25,541 nt of DNA. Origin: a virus. The position numbers were made by a program, and so were the translations under genes. The notes beneath the pieces are model-generated. The model was not told where the DNA came from, made no database searches, and saw only the letters and a program-made list of their open reading frames with translations. The first letter of the stretch is position 1. The number at the start of each line of letters is the position of its first letter. Below are positions 7,087-14,427 of the stretch, piece by piece. Location of the stretch: positions 1 through 25,541 of the IMG/VR virus record IMGVR_UViG_3300041809_000118; one strand, given 5' to 3'.

Positions 7087-7150
7087 GTATAACTGCCTTT
7101 TCTGGAAAGTGTAAACCCTCTTTACAGGTTTACACTCCGTACAGTTATAC
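7087..7150. repeat. Two nested perfect inverted repeats in the divergent region
   Basis: Outer arms GTATAACTG (7087-7095) and CAGTTATAC (7142-7150) are 9-bp perfect complements. Inner arms AGTGTAAACC (7108-7117) and GGTTTACACT (7127-7136) are 10-bp perfect complements with a 9-nt loop. Inside the inner one, GTAAA (7111-7115) and TTTAC (7121-7125) also pair, giving an alternative fold. Beyond the outer arms, CCCCTactat and atagAGGGG extend the symmetry imperfectly. Possible roles are operator, terminator, replication or packaging signal. Confidence 0.75.
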
Positions 7151-7316
7151 GAGATAGAGGGGAAGTAACCGGCGCTCTGTCCGACAGTGGACAAACAGCA
7201 ACCCATACTGCCCTGGCCGGTATCCTCTACCGGAAATAGCCTGCTTCCCCTTATTCTGCGGAGCAGGGACGGCAGCATAGATACAACCATACTTATACGT
7301 GCCGTTCCCTGAATCT

Positions 7317-7643
7317 ATGCCATTCGCACCTCTGCGACCCTGCAATGCCCATGGATGTCCAGCACTGACAGCCGATAGCTGGTGTCCGGCACATAAGCAG
7401 GATGATTGCCGCTTGAGCGCCGCTCGTCGCGGATACGGTCCACGCTGGAAGAAGTGGCGACTCTGGTTTCTACAGCGTCACCCAATATGCATCGACTGTG
7501 AAGCTCAAGGCCGGATCACAGTAGCGACAGAGCCGCATCACATTCGTAAGGTCAAAGATGCGCCCGATCTTCAATTCGTTGAATCGAACGTGCTGGCTCT
7601 CTGCAAGTCCTGCCACGCATCTAGGACGGCCAAGGGCGAGTAG
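7317..7643 (+). CDS. HNH endonuclease (terminase-associated type)
   Basis: Small nuclease of the kind found just upstream of terminase genes in HK97-like cos phages, where it helps the terminase cut genome ends. The C-terminal half has zinc knuckles C58-x2-C61 and C96-x2-C99 flanking H74-H75 and N91, with H100 following (HHIRK...ESNVLALCKSCH). The N-terminal part has three cysteines and a histidine (C14-ish NAHGC, WCPAHK), possibly a second metal site. GTG 7299 would add six residues; I use ATG 7317 (108 aa). Neither start has a clear ribosome site. It is the first rightward gene after the control region. Confidence 0.9.
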   Translation: MPFAPLRPCNAHGCPALTADSWCPAHKQDDCRLSAARRGYGPRWKKWRLWFLQRHPICIDCEAQGRITVATEPHHIRKVKDAPDLQFVESNVLALCKSCHASRTAKGE

Positions 7644-7651
7644 GAGTCGTG

Positions 7652-7849
7652 TTGAAGATCATCGTGACATCGGGAGCAGCCATCGTGCGTAACGGCGGCT
7701 TACGCTGTAACGCTCCGAGGATAGGCGACCCCGACCGGACGTGCAACAAACTCCTCGTCAAGCTCAACTCTGTTGGTCAGGTAGCAGGTGCGTTTATGTG
7801 TGACCGATGCCGCCGTATTGCCGTCGTCGAGCTGGTCCAGGAAAGCTAA
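7652..7849 (+). CDS. Com-like zinc-ribbon protein
   Basis: A 65-residue protein resembling Mu Com, the zinc-finger translational activator of the mom DNA-modification gene. The body reads C19-x11-C31-NKLLVK, then GAFMC50-DRC53-RRIAVVE, matching Com's CNKLL...CPRC core. The unusual point is the first knuckle: Com has CxxC, whereas here eleven residues (NAPRIGDPDRT) separate the cysteines. TTG 7652 is preferred over GTG 7649 because AGGAG (7642-7646) is then five bases away. It lies nine bases after the HNH stop and ahead of the ParB-like and glycosyltransferase genes. Similarity is by motif only, so regulation of the modification genes is an inference. Confidence 0.65.
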   Translation: MKIIVTSGAAIVRNGGLRCNAPRIGDPDRTCNKLLVKLNSVGQVAGAFMCDRCRRIAVVELVQES

Positions 7850-7941
7850 TGGCAAGTAGACAGGGAATAAGTCCAGCTAACCACCGTCAATCGATCCTGA
7901 GCGATCCTACTCGCAGGAATGACACTCTTACCGCTCTCTGA
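7849..7941 (+). CDS. Possible 30-aa micro-ORF coupled to the Com-like gene
   Basis: ATG 7849 overlaps the Com-like stop codon as TAATG, and AGGA lies about six bases upstream, so it has the signals of a coupled start. The product (MASRQGISPANHRQSILSDP and ten more residues) is basic and polar with no recognisable motif. It may be a real small protein, or its translation may only keep ribosomes moving toward the ParB-like gene. No homology can be claimed. Confidence 0.35.
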   Translation: MASRQGISPANHRQSILSDPTRRNDTLTAL

Positions 7942-7967
7942 TTGCAGTAGTGAGCAGAGATAGGGGT

Positions 7968-8108
7968 ATGGGAGTCAAATCCTTCGTTATACGACCGACG
8001 GGAGACCATCGCTCAGTCCTTTGCGCACACCCGCGGTTTGAACCCAGGGGATATTTAGACACTTATCGTGAAGCTCTCAGACCTCAAACCCGACACGAAG
8101 AACGCTAA
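7968..8108 (+). CDS. Possible 46-aa ORF overlapping the ParB-like gene
   Basis: An ATG-started frame beginning MGVKSFVIRPTGDHRSVLCA and running 41 bases past the GTG start of the ParB-like gene. Ribosome-site support is poor because AGGGG abuts the ATG. It fills the otherwise empty 7942-8067 gap. Its composition (GDHRSVLCAHPRFEPRGYLD) looks protein-like, but the evidence is only an open frame. If translated it would supply ribosomes to GTG 8068, which has a weak site of its own. Confidence 0.3.
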   Translation: MGVKSFVIRPTGDHRSVLCAHPRFEPRGYLDTYREALRPQTRHEER

Positions 8109-8751
8109 CCGAGGGACTATCCGGGGTAGGAAAGCGGTCTCCAAGAGCCTCCAGGAGTTCGGCGCTGGCCGGTCAGTCTTGATCGACCGTGACGGAGTTC
8201 TCATCGCTGGAAATAAGACGTTCACGGAAGCTCAGGCGGCGGGGATTGAGAACGTCATCGTCGTGCAGTCGGATGGCTCTCAGCTTGTAGCAGTCCAGCG
8301 GACTGATCTCTCCATCGATGACCCAAAAGCACGCGGACTCGCAATCGCTGACAACAGGGCAAGCGAAGTGGGTCTGGAGTGGGACCCCGGGATTCTCGAC
8401 GAGCTATCAACCGACCTCGAACTGAAACCATTCTTCACTGACGCAGAGCTTGACATAGCAACGGGGAAGTGCGAGCAGCCCACCAGCGCCGAAGCCGAAG
8501 CCGAATGGGCACGGATGGGGATGCCGGAAGCGCACAACATTGATGTGCAAGCCAGACAGATCACGCTGCACTTCCAGAGCGAAGAAGATGTGCAAGCCTT
8601 CGCCAAGGTGATCGGGCAGACCATTACAGACAAGACGAAGTACCTTTGGTATCCGGAACAGAAACCAATAGTCGCACGGAAGACAAAGTATGTTGAGCAA
8701 GACTCAACCGAGATTTCCGCTATTCATTCCGAGCCTGTCCCGATGGGATAG
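8068..8751 (+). CDS. ParB/sulfiredoxin-fold-like phage protein
   Basis: The N terminus (MKLSDLKPDTKNANRGTIRG, then SKSLQEFGAGRSVLIDRDGV, LIAGNKTFTEAQAAGI) has the order of a ParB nuclease-like domain: KL-DLKP, a charged loop, then the GN-T segment in place of DGHHR. The C-terminal part, ITLHFQSEEDVQAFAKVIGQ with ITDKTKYLWYP, is typical of phage members of this group. Many act as nucleases, adenylating enzymes or accessories of DNA-modification loci. The GTG start at 8068 follows an in-frame TAG at 8056, so it cannot start much earlier. Its last 62 bases overlap the glycosyltransferase gene, implying co-translation. Confidence 0.8.
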   Translation: MKLSDLKPDTKNANRGTIRGRKAVSKSLQEFGAGRSVLIDRDGVLIAGNKTFTEAQAAGIENVIVVQSDGSQLVAVQRTDLSIDDPKARGLAIADNRASEVGLEWDPGILDELSTDLELKPFFTDAELDIATGKCEQPTSAEAEAEWARMGMPEAHNIDVQARQITLHFQSEEDVQAFAKVIGQTITDKTKYLWYPEQKPIVARKTKYVEQDSTEISAIHSEPVPMG

Positions 8752-9568
8752 CCGCCTCACGATCAAAGCATTGCAGCGGATGGGCATTGAAGACTTCTAT
8801 GCAATCGTTGAGGAGCAGGAGTATCAGCAGTATGCAAGCGTAGTGCCAGCTAAGAACATTATCGTGCTCGATTCAAGCTATAAGAGGGACTACCAGACAC
8901 TTGATAACCTCGGACTGACGAAGAGCACCGGCCCAGGACCTGCACGCAACATGGCATGGGACATTGCTCAACAGATGGGTGCCGATTGGCACTGGGTGAT
9001 CGACGATAACATCGTCCAGTTCACGCGCTGGAATCACAACCTCCGATTCGAGGTCTTAAGTGGGGCTTACTTCCGAGTAATGGAAGACTTCTGCCTACGT
9101 TATACAAACATCGGCATGGCTGGACCTAACTACCGCGCGTTCCTGCCCAGGAAGTACAAGCGCCCTCCGTTCCTGCTCAATACACGTATCTATAGCTGCA
9201 ACTTGATCCGCAATGATCTCCCGTATCGCTGGCGTGGGCGCTACAACGAAGACACGATCCTCAGTCTCGACATGCTGAAAGATGGCTGGTGTACCTGCCA
9301 GTTTAATGCGTTCCAGCAAGACAAGATGGTTACTCAGTCAGTCAAGGGTGGCAACGACAAGGTCTTTTACAGCTTAGAGGGAACTTACCCCAAGTCGCTC
9401 ATGTTGGTGAATGAGTATCCGGAATACGCAAAGCTAGTGACGAAGTACGGTCGTGATCACCATTACGTCAATTGGACGCAGTTCCGCACACCACTAAAGC
9501 GCAACGAAGGCATCTCGATTGAGCCCAACGACTACGGAATGAAGATAACCCAGATTGAGAAGTCATAG
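8690..9568 (+). CDS. TET-associated-type glycosyltransferase (TAGT-like), probable DNA base glycosyltransferase
   Basis: A GT-A-fold enzyme of 292 aa that resembles the phage TAGT family, which attaches sugars to hydroxymethylated pyrimidines in DNA. Key features in order: beta-1 RFPLFIPSLSRWDSRLT; GPARN (A85-R86-N87); WHWVIDDNI with D105-D106-N107 as the probable metal/nucleotide-sugar site; RYNEDTILSLDML with E187-D188 as the likely catalytic acid pair. ATG 8690 has GGAAG seven bases upstream and must be near the true start because beta-1 begins at residue 8, so the 62-base overlap with the ParB-like gene is real. Its stop abuts the small terminase start. No TET/JBP oxygenase or hydroxymethylase is visible in the window. 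Glycosylation of a host target is an alternative. Confidence 0.8.
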   Translation: MLSKTQPRFPLFIPSLSRWDSRLTIKALQRMGIEDFYAIVEEQEYQQYASVVPAKNIIVLDSSYKRDYQTLDNLGLTKSTGPGPARNMAWDIAQQMGADWHWVIDDNIVQFTRWNHNLRFEVLSGAYFRVMEDFCLRYTNIGMAGPNYRAFLPRKYKRPPFLLNTRIYSCNLIRNDLPYRWRGRYNEDTILSLDMLKDGWCTCQFNAFQQDKMVTQSVKGGNDKVFYSLEGTYPKSLMLVNEYPEYAKLVTKYGRDHHYVNWTQFRTPLKRNEGISIEPNDYGMKITQIEKS

Positions 9569-10153
9569 ATGGCAGGACGCAGACCCAAGCCGACCGCACT
9601 AAAGGAACTCACCGGCAATCCAGGGAAGCGTGCTCTTAACAAGAACGAGCCAAAGCCCGGTGGAGTTCCGACCTGTCCGGCTGCACTCGACGCAACTGGA
9701 AAGCGCGAATGGTCGCGCGTCAGCCGCGAGCTGATTGCCGTAGGACTTCTCACCAGTGTTGACCGTGCCATGTTGGCTGCGTATTGCGACTCTTGGTCAC
9801 GCTGGTCTCAAGCGACTAAAGAGCTTCAAGCTCTGCGAGTCGCCAAAGGCAAGTCAGTCCTGGTCGTCGGCACCAAGACTGGCTACCCGATGCAGAACCC
9901 ATTGATCGGCATTATCAACACCGCAGCAGACCAGATGAGGAAGTTCGGCGTCGAGCTTGGACTCTCGCCATCCAGTCGCACACGTCTTGCAGTCGAGCCA
10001 GCAGGGGATCAAAAGGATCCGTTCGCTGAGTTCATGCGGGAGATAGGCGGCGATGAGGTCAGTGGGTCAATAGATGACGAAGCCCGAGAGATATATACAG
10101 CAAGTGCTGACCGGGGAACAGTTGACCTCGAGGTGGGTACGGTTAGCGATTGA
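9569..10153 (+). CDS. terS: Terminase small subunit, P27 family
   Basis: DNA-recognition subunit of the packaging motor. The N terminus GRRPKPTALKELTGNPGKRA is the signature of the P27 family, followed by a helical domain (ATGKREWSRVSRELIAVGLL; DRAMLAAYCDSWSRWSQATK). The protein ends in an acidic, likely disordered tail. The ATG directly follows the TAG of the glycosyltransferase gene. The last 80 bases overlap the large subunit gene in another frame. Confidence 0.95.
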   Translation: MAGRRPKPTALKELTGNPGKRALNKNEPKPGGVPTCPAALDATGKREWSRVSRELIAVGLLTSVDRAMLAAYCDSWSRWSQATKELQALRVAKGKSVLVVGTKTGYPMQNPLIGIINTAADQMRKFGVELGLSPSSRTRLAVEPAGDQKDPFAEFMREIGGDEVSGSIDDEAREIYTASADRGTVDLEVGTVSD

Positions 10154-11732
10154 GCGCCACGCTAACGACTTAGAAGAGGGACCGGCACGAGGATTAAGAT
10201 TCAACCCCGCTCGTGGTCTCAGAGTCATTCAGTTTATTGAGCGGTTCATCTGCGGCGTTGAAGGCGAGTATGACGGCAAGCCGTTCCTCCTGGAGCCCTG
10301 GGACGCTGCTCTGCTTTATATCTTGTACGGATGGCATTTTGATGACGGCCGGCGCCGATTCAAGTATGCGTACTGTGAGATCGGCAGAGGAAACCTCAAG
10401 AGCACTTTAGCGAGTGCGCTTTGCATCTATGAGCTAATCTCCGAGCGCGGCGCGAACGTCTTCTCAGCAGCGACGGATCGTGCAACAGCCAAGGTCGTAT
10501 TCGATACAGCCGCACTGATGGTGAGCAAGTCGCCGTCTCTGCGGAAGCGAATCAAGTCGTATCGGAACAATCTGCACATCGTTGGAACGGCAGCGAAGTT
10601 CGAGCCGTGCTCAGCGGAAGGCAAGACGCTCTTTGCTCACAGTCGTCCGTCCTTCGTCGTCCTGGATGAGCTACATGCTCACGCGACTGACGAAGTATGG
10701 AACGCATTCGTATCCACCCTGGGCAAGCGTAAGAACTCAATGCTGTTCGCAATCACGAACAGCGGATATGACAGGAACTCGGTCTGCTGGAAGCAACGCG
10801 AATACTCGATCAAGGTTCTGCAAGGTGCTGTCCCAGACGATACGTGGTTCTCCTGGATATGCGGACTCGACGACGAGGACATTAAGCATTGGGAAGACGA
10901 GCGCAATTGGGTCAAAGCTAATCCATCGCTCGGCGTCGCTGTCAGCTTGGATGACATGAGAGCGCAAGCTCTCAAGGCGAAGGAAGACCCTTCGGCACTT
11001 AATCAGTTCCTGCGCTTCCGGCTATCAGTCTGGACTGAATCACACAGCGTATGGATGCCGATGCCGCAGTGGGACCTATGCAATGAGGTGGTCGATCCTG
11101 AGGCACTCAAAGGTCGTCCGTGCTTTGCTGGCATGGACTTGAGCACGACGGTAGACATCTCCGCTGTCGTGCTCCTTTTTCCTCCATTCGGCGACGACAA
11201 GATGTGGCGCACGATCCCGTTCTTCTTTCTGCCAAAAGATAACATCACGAAGCGCTGCAAGAAGGATCGCGTTCCGTATGACATCTGGGAACGTCAGGGA
11301 CTCTTTCATCTGACCGAGGGTAACGTCATCGACTATGACGTGATCCGCGCAACGATCAACGAGCTGGCGGCAACGTACAAGATCATCGAAGTCGCATTCG
11401 ACCCGTACATGGCTCCGCAGATTGTCACGCAGTTACAGAGTGACGGCCTGACAGTCGTTCCATTCCGCCAGGGCGACATATCGATGACCGCGCCCTTGAA
11501 GAGACTAATGGAGCTTGTACTCCGCCAAGAGTTAGCACATGGCGGCAACCCAGTCCTCAAGTGGATGGCCGGTAACACGGTGGTCAAGATTGGCGCTACT
11601 GGGTTGATGAAACCGGACAAAGAGAGAAGTAGGGAGAAGATAGACGGCGTTAGCGCGCTGCTTGATGCACTCGGACGAGCGATGGTCGTTTCCATCGAAC
11701 AAGCTCCCACGTTCGAGCCGTTCTTTATATAG
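10074..11732 (+). CDS. terL: Terminase large subunit
   Basis: Packaging ATPase and nuclease (552 aa). The ATPase domain has Walker A GRGNLKST (G104-T111), where the glycine normally preceding the lysine is Leu108. Walker B is SFVVLDELH (D198, E199), and a coupling motif AITNSG follows. The RNase H-like nuclease has D355 (AGMDLST), D443 (VAFDPY) and D524 (KIDGVSALLD). The start ATG 10074 lies inside terS; residues just after it (RYIQQVLTGEQLTSRWVRLA) fit the usual TerL N terminus, so the overlap is genuine. The final codons carry AGGAAGAG, which may serve the portal gene. Confidence 0.95.
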   Translation: MTKPERYIQQVLTGEQLTSRWVRLAIERHANDLEEGPARGLRFNPARGLRVIQFIERFICGVEGEYDGKPFLLEPWDAALLYILYGWHFDDGRRRFKYAYCEIGRGNLKSTLASALCIYELISERGANVFSAATDRATAKVVFDTAALMVSKSPSLRKRIKSYRNNLHIVGTAAKFEPCSAEGKTLFAHSRPSFVVLDELHAHATDEVWNAFVSTLGKRKNSMLFAITNSGYDRNSVCWKQREYSIKVLQGAVPDDTWFSWICGLDDEDIKHWEDERNWVKANPSLGVAVSLDDMRAQALKAKEDPSALNQFLRFRLSVWTESHSVWMPMPQWDLCNEVVDPEALKGRPCFAGMDLSTTVDISAVVLLFPPFGDDKMWRTIPFFFLPKDNITKRCKKDRVPYDIWERQGLFHLTEGNVIDYDVIRATINELAATYKIIEVAFDPYMAPQIVTQLQSDGLTVVPFRQGDISMTAPLKRLMELVLRQELAHGGNPVLKWMAGNTVVKIGATGLMKPDKERSREKIDGVSALLDALGRAMVVSIEQAPTFEPFFI

Positions 11733-11751
11733 GAAGAGATTACAGGTACCC

Positions 11752-13503
11752 ATGTCCTTATTCGATAGCGGTGGTCTAATCCGGCTTGGTCTTAGTGAGA
11801 CACGTGACGGCGCATTGTCTCAATTTGAGAATCCCAGCGTACCACTGTCGAGTCTGTCCGGTCTCTTCTCCTGGACTGGAGCCGAACCCACTGCAAGCGG
11901 CGAACAGATCACAGATGAAACCGCAATGCAGCACCTGGATGTGTATGCAGCGGTTCGCGTGATTGCTGAGTCGTGCGCAAGTCTGCCCCTGCATCTTATG
12001 GAACGACTTGCTTCCGGTCGTCGCATCGCAGCGGACGCAGACATATACGACCTGCTCACTCTCTCCGCTAATCCGGAGATGTCTGCTCACACGTTCAAGG
12101 AAACGATGATTGGTTGCCTCGCTGCGGCAGGCAATTGCTATGCCCAGATTCAATGGGAAGGCAACACACCGATAGCTCTCTGGCCTCTGCATCCTCGCAG
12201 GACGGAACCAGTTCGTCTCGCTGATGGATCACTCGCATACAAGACAACAGATGGCATGAAGACCGGATCTCGTTACATTCTGCCCGAGGATATGATTCAC
12301 GTCCTGCTGTTCGGCTGGGATGGACTCAAGGGGCTCAGCCCGATCATGCAAGCTCGGCAAGCTCTCGGTGCAGCCATCGCAGCGGAGAAGTACTCCGCTC
12401 GCTGGTTCGGCAATGGAGCACGCCCCAGCGGAATCATGTCGCTCAAGTCTGGAACGCTCGACCCTAAGACACGCGCCGAGATTAAGGATTCATGGCAGCG
12501 TGAGCAGGGCGGTCAGAACCAGAGCAAGGTGGCTTTCCTTCCTGGTGATTGGACATTCACATCGATTGGCGTCAGTCCTGAGGAGTCACAGTTCTTAGCG
12601 ACTCAGCAGTTCCGGCGTACACAGATTGCCGCGCTGTTCCGTCTGCCGCCGCACTATCTCGGTGATACGTCCAGGATGAGCAACAACTCGACAGAGCAAC
12701 AATCGTTGAGCTTCGTTGTAGACACCCTCACTCCATATCTCGTCAAGATTGAGAACGAACTGAACCGGAAACTGTTGCCCAAGCTCGGTCGGAACTCCGG
12801 TCGATTCTATTACCGCTTCGACGTTACAGAGCGTCTGCGTGGTGACTTCAAGAGCACGCAAGATGGATATGCAGTCCAGAAGCAATGGGGTCTCAAGACC
12901 ACGAATGAGATTCGTGCAGACATGGGACTCAGCGACATGGGGCCACAAGGGGATGTTTTGTGGGCACCTGTGAACATGCAGAACTCAGAGCGGTTGCTAG
13001 ATACAGAGTCGTTGCAGGATCAACCCCTGGCTGCTGGAGACAAGACTCCTGCCGTTCCTGCTCCTGATGAGACGAACCCAGGAGGTGACGATAGCGGCTC
13101 TGAGGAGTCAGATCGCTCGCTGAGCTTCTACACGCGAACGTATTTCCCCTTGTATTCAGATGCCCTTTCTCGCTTCGGCAATCGCGCCAAGCGAGATTCA
13201 GACGCTATTACGACCTGTTTCCGACCGCTTCTCCAAGCTGTCGCAGGCTTTGCAGTGTCGAACCGGGACAGTGATCCTGCGGCATTGACAGCGATGCATG
13301 ACGATCTTGTCGACGATGCTATCAAGTCGATGGCGAAACGAGCAGCCAAATGGCCGGAACCACCTTATACGGATGCTGACTGGCTGCGTGAGGAGTTCAA
13401 ACGTATCGTGCGCGGCATTGTTATCTCCGCCGCCCGAGCGACAGCCGCAGTCAAGGCTGTAACAGAGCTAGAGACAGAAGAGGTTAATGAAGATGCCAAG
13501 TAA
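11752..13503 (+). CDS. Portal protein, HK97 family
   Basis: Dodecameric vertex protein through which DNA is packaged. Characteristic segments are AMQHLDVYAAVRVIAESCAS, LPEDMIHVLLFGWDGLKGLS-type strand and loop, and FRRTQIAALFRLPPHYLGDT. An Asp/Ser/Pro linker near residue 440 leads into an extra C-terminal helical domain of about 120 residues. I use ATG 11752 (583 aa), since the protein begins MSLFDSGGLIRLGLS; the frame is open to 11662, within terL. Its end overlaps the protease gene by 11 bases. Confidence 0.93.
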   Translation: MSLFDSGGLIRLGLSETRDGALSQFENPSVPLSSLSGLFSWTGAEPTASGEQITDETAMQHLDVYAAVRVIAESCASLPLHLMERLASGRRIAADADIYDLLTLSANPEMSAHTFKETMIGCLAAAGNCYAQIQWEGNTPIALWPLHPRRTEPVRLADGSLAYKTTDGMKTGSRYILPEDMIHVLLFGWDGLKGLSPIMQARQALGAAIAAEKYSARWFGNGARPSGIMSLKSGTLDPKTRAEIKDSWQREQGGQNQSKVAFLPGDWTFTSIGVSPEESQFLATQQFRRTQIAALFRLPPHYLGDTSRMSNNSTEQQSLSFVVDTLTPYLVKIENELNRKLLPKLGRNSGRFYYRFDVTERLRGDFKSTQDGYAVQKQWGLKTTNEIRADMGLSDMGPQGDVLWAPVNMQNSERLLDTESLQDQPLAAGDKTPAVPAPDETNPGGDDSGSEESDRSLSFYTRTYFPLYSDALSRFGNRAKRDSDAITTCFRPLLQAVAGFAVSNRDSDPAALTAMHDDLVDDAIKSMAKRAAKWPEPPYTDADWLREEFKRIVRGIVISAARATAAVKAVTELETEEVNEDAK

Positions 13504-14284
13504 AGTCGAACGTCGTTATCTATTGCAAGAGTTCCGAGTCACTGACGGAGACAAGCCAGCGATTCAGGGATACGCTGCGGTGTTTGATTCTCCAAGTGAA
13601 GACTTAGGTTGGTTCACTGAGTCCCTGGACCCTCATGCGTTCGATGCAGTAATGGGATCGAATCCAGACTGCCGCGCACTATGGAATCACAACCCCGATG
13701 TGGTGCTCGGTCGCACAACGTCTGGCACGCTCAAGCTATCAATCGACGCACGCGGACTGGCTTACGAGATCGATCCACCTGACACACAAGCGGCGCGTGA
13801 TCTTATGGTCAGCTTGAAACGGAAAGATGTTACTGGCTCTAGCTTCGGCTTTATCGTCAAGCGTGATCAGTGGACTGACGAGCCAGACGGCTCAGCAACT
13901 CGGAGGATTCTGGAGATTGAGGAATTGCTCGACATCAGCCCAGTGACCTATCCGGCGTATGTATCGACCAGCTCTAGCGCAAGTAGGATTCCGGCGTCCT
14001 GTCCAGCAGAGATTCGCTCAAGGCTTGAAGCTCGCAAGGCTGCTGTCGAGCCAGATGCAACTCTTTGCGAGTGCGAGTGTGCTCAGTGCGTCGGCGGCGA
14101 CTGTGGTATCTGCTCCGATCCCGACTGCGATCAAGAGCATTGCGCTTGCCAACCGAATCGCTCTGCTCGCAGCAAGACCGCAGCGAAGAGAGTTGACGGT
14201 CACGATGATGTCTCTGATGACGACCGCTCCTGGAAAGAACTAACGGAGCTTCGCGTCCAAGTAGCGCAACACCGCGCTGCTTAA
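13493..14284 (+). CDS. Prohead maturation protease, HK97 family, with Cys-rich C-terminal segment
   Basis: Serine protease that trims the capsid delta domain during prohead maturation. The core shows IQGYAAVFDSPSEDLGWFTE, catalytic H66 (LWNHNPDV) and S116/S117 (RKDVTGSSFGF), followed by ILEIEELLDISPVTYPAYVS. Past residue 180 is a 30-residue run with about ten cysteines (ECECAQCVGGDCGICSDPDC and CACQ), probably a metal- or disulphide-stabilised knot, then a charged tail. ATG 13493 has AGAGG nine bases upstream; ATG 13487 is too close to it. It overlaps the portal gene. Confidence 0.93.
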   Translation: MPSKVERRYLLQEFRVTDGDKPAIQGYAAVFDSPSEDLGWFTESLDPHAFDAVMGSNPDCRALWNHNPDVVLGRTTSGTLKLSIDARGLAYEIDPPDTQAARDLMVSLKRKDVTGSSFGFIVKRDQWTDEPDGSATRRILEIEELLDISPVTYPAYVSTSSSASRIPASCPAEIRSRLEARKAAVEPDATLCECECAQCVGGDCGICSDPDCDQEHCACQPNRSARSKTAAKRVDGHDDVSDDDRSWKELTELRVQVAQHRAA

Positions 14285-14427
14285 TCAAGTTTAGTTTCAC
14301 TCAGGCTGGATGCTGTCACCTGTTGACTGCGTTCAATCGCATGCGTCCGCTTGATGCTCTGGAATCACCACAGCCGTGATGAGTGCCGAGTAAAGCAACA
14401 CAAATCCCTACATACAGGAACTTATTT

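Larger units (their letters stand above)
6617..7316. other. Divergent intergenic control region between early and late operons
   Basis: About 700 bases separate the leftward zinc-ribbon gene from the rightward HNH gene. ORFs here (plus 6800-7114, minus 7290-7009, and an ATG-initiated 54-codon frame at 6928-7092) lack recognisable domains and good ribosome sites, and I do not call them. The region instead has many dyads: GTTGT-AC-ACAAC (6665-6676), a GATCC/GGATC-ended hairpin (6742-6767), nested repeats at 7087-7150, CTGTC-C-GACAG near 7180 and CCGGT/ACCGG near 7220. Late promoter(s), operators, or a cos site next to the HNH-terminase block are plausible contents. Confidence 0.5.

Noticed and set aside
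6928-7092. 54-codon rightward frame starting MPSSILEQF
   Set aside because: Composition looks somewhat protein-like, but there is no ribosome site, no family match and it overlaps the dyad region.
6800-7114. 104-codon rightward ORF (TTG start) in the divergent region
   Set aside because: No ribosome site or recognisable domain, and it ends inside the inverted repeats; the opposite strand is equally open (7290-7009). Better explained as regulatory DNA.
8030-8060. tRNA T-arm-like sequence (GGTTTGAACCC)
   Set aside because: The flanking bases do not form the required 5-bp T stem, and no acceptor or anticodon arm could be built on either strand.
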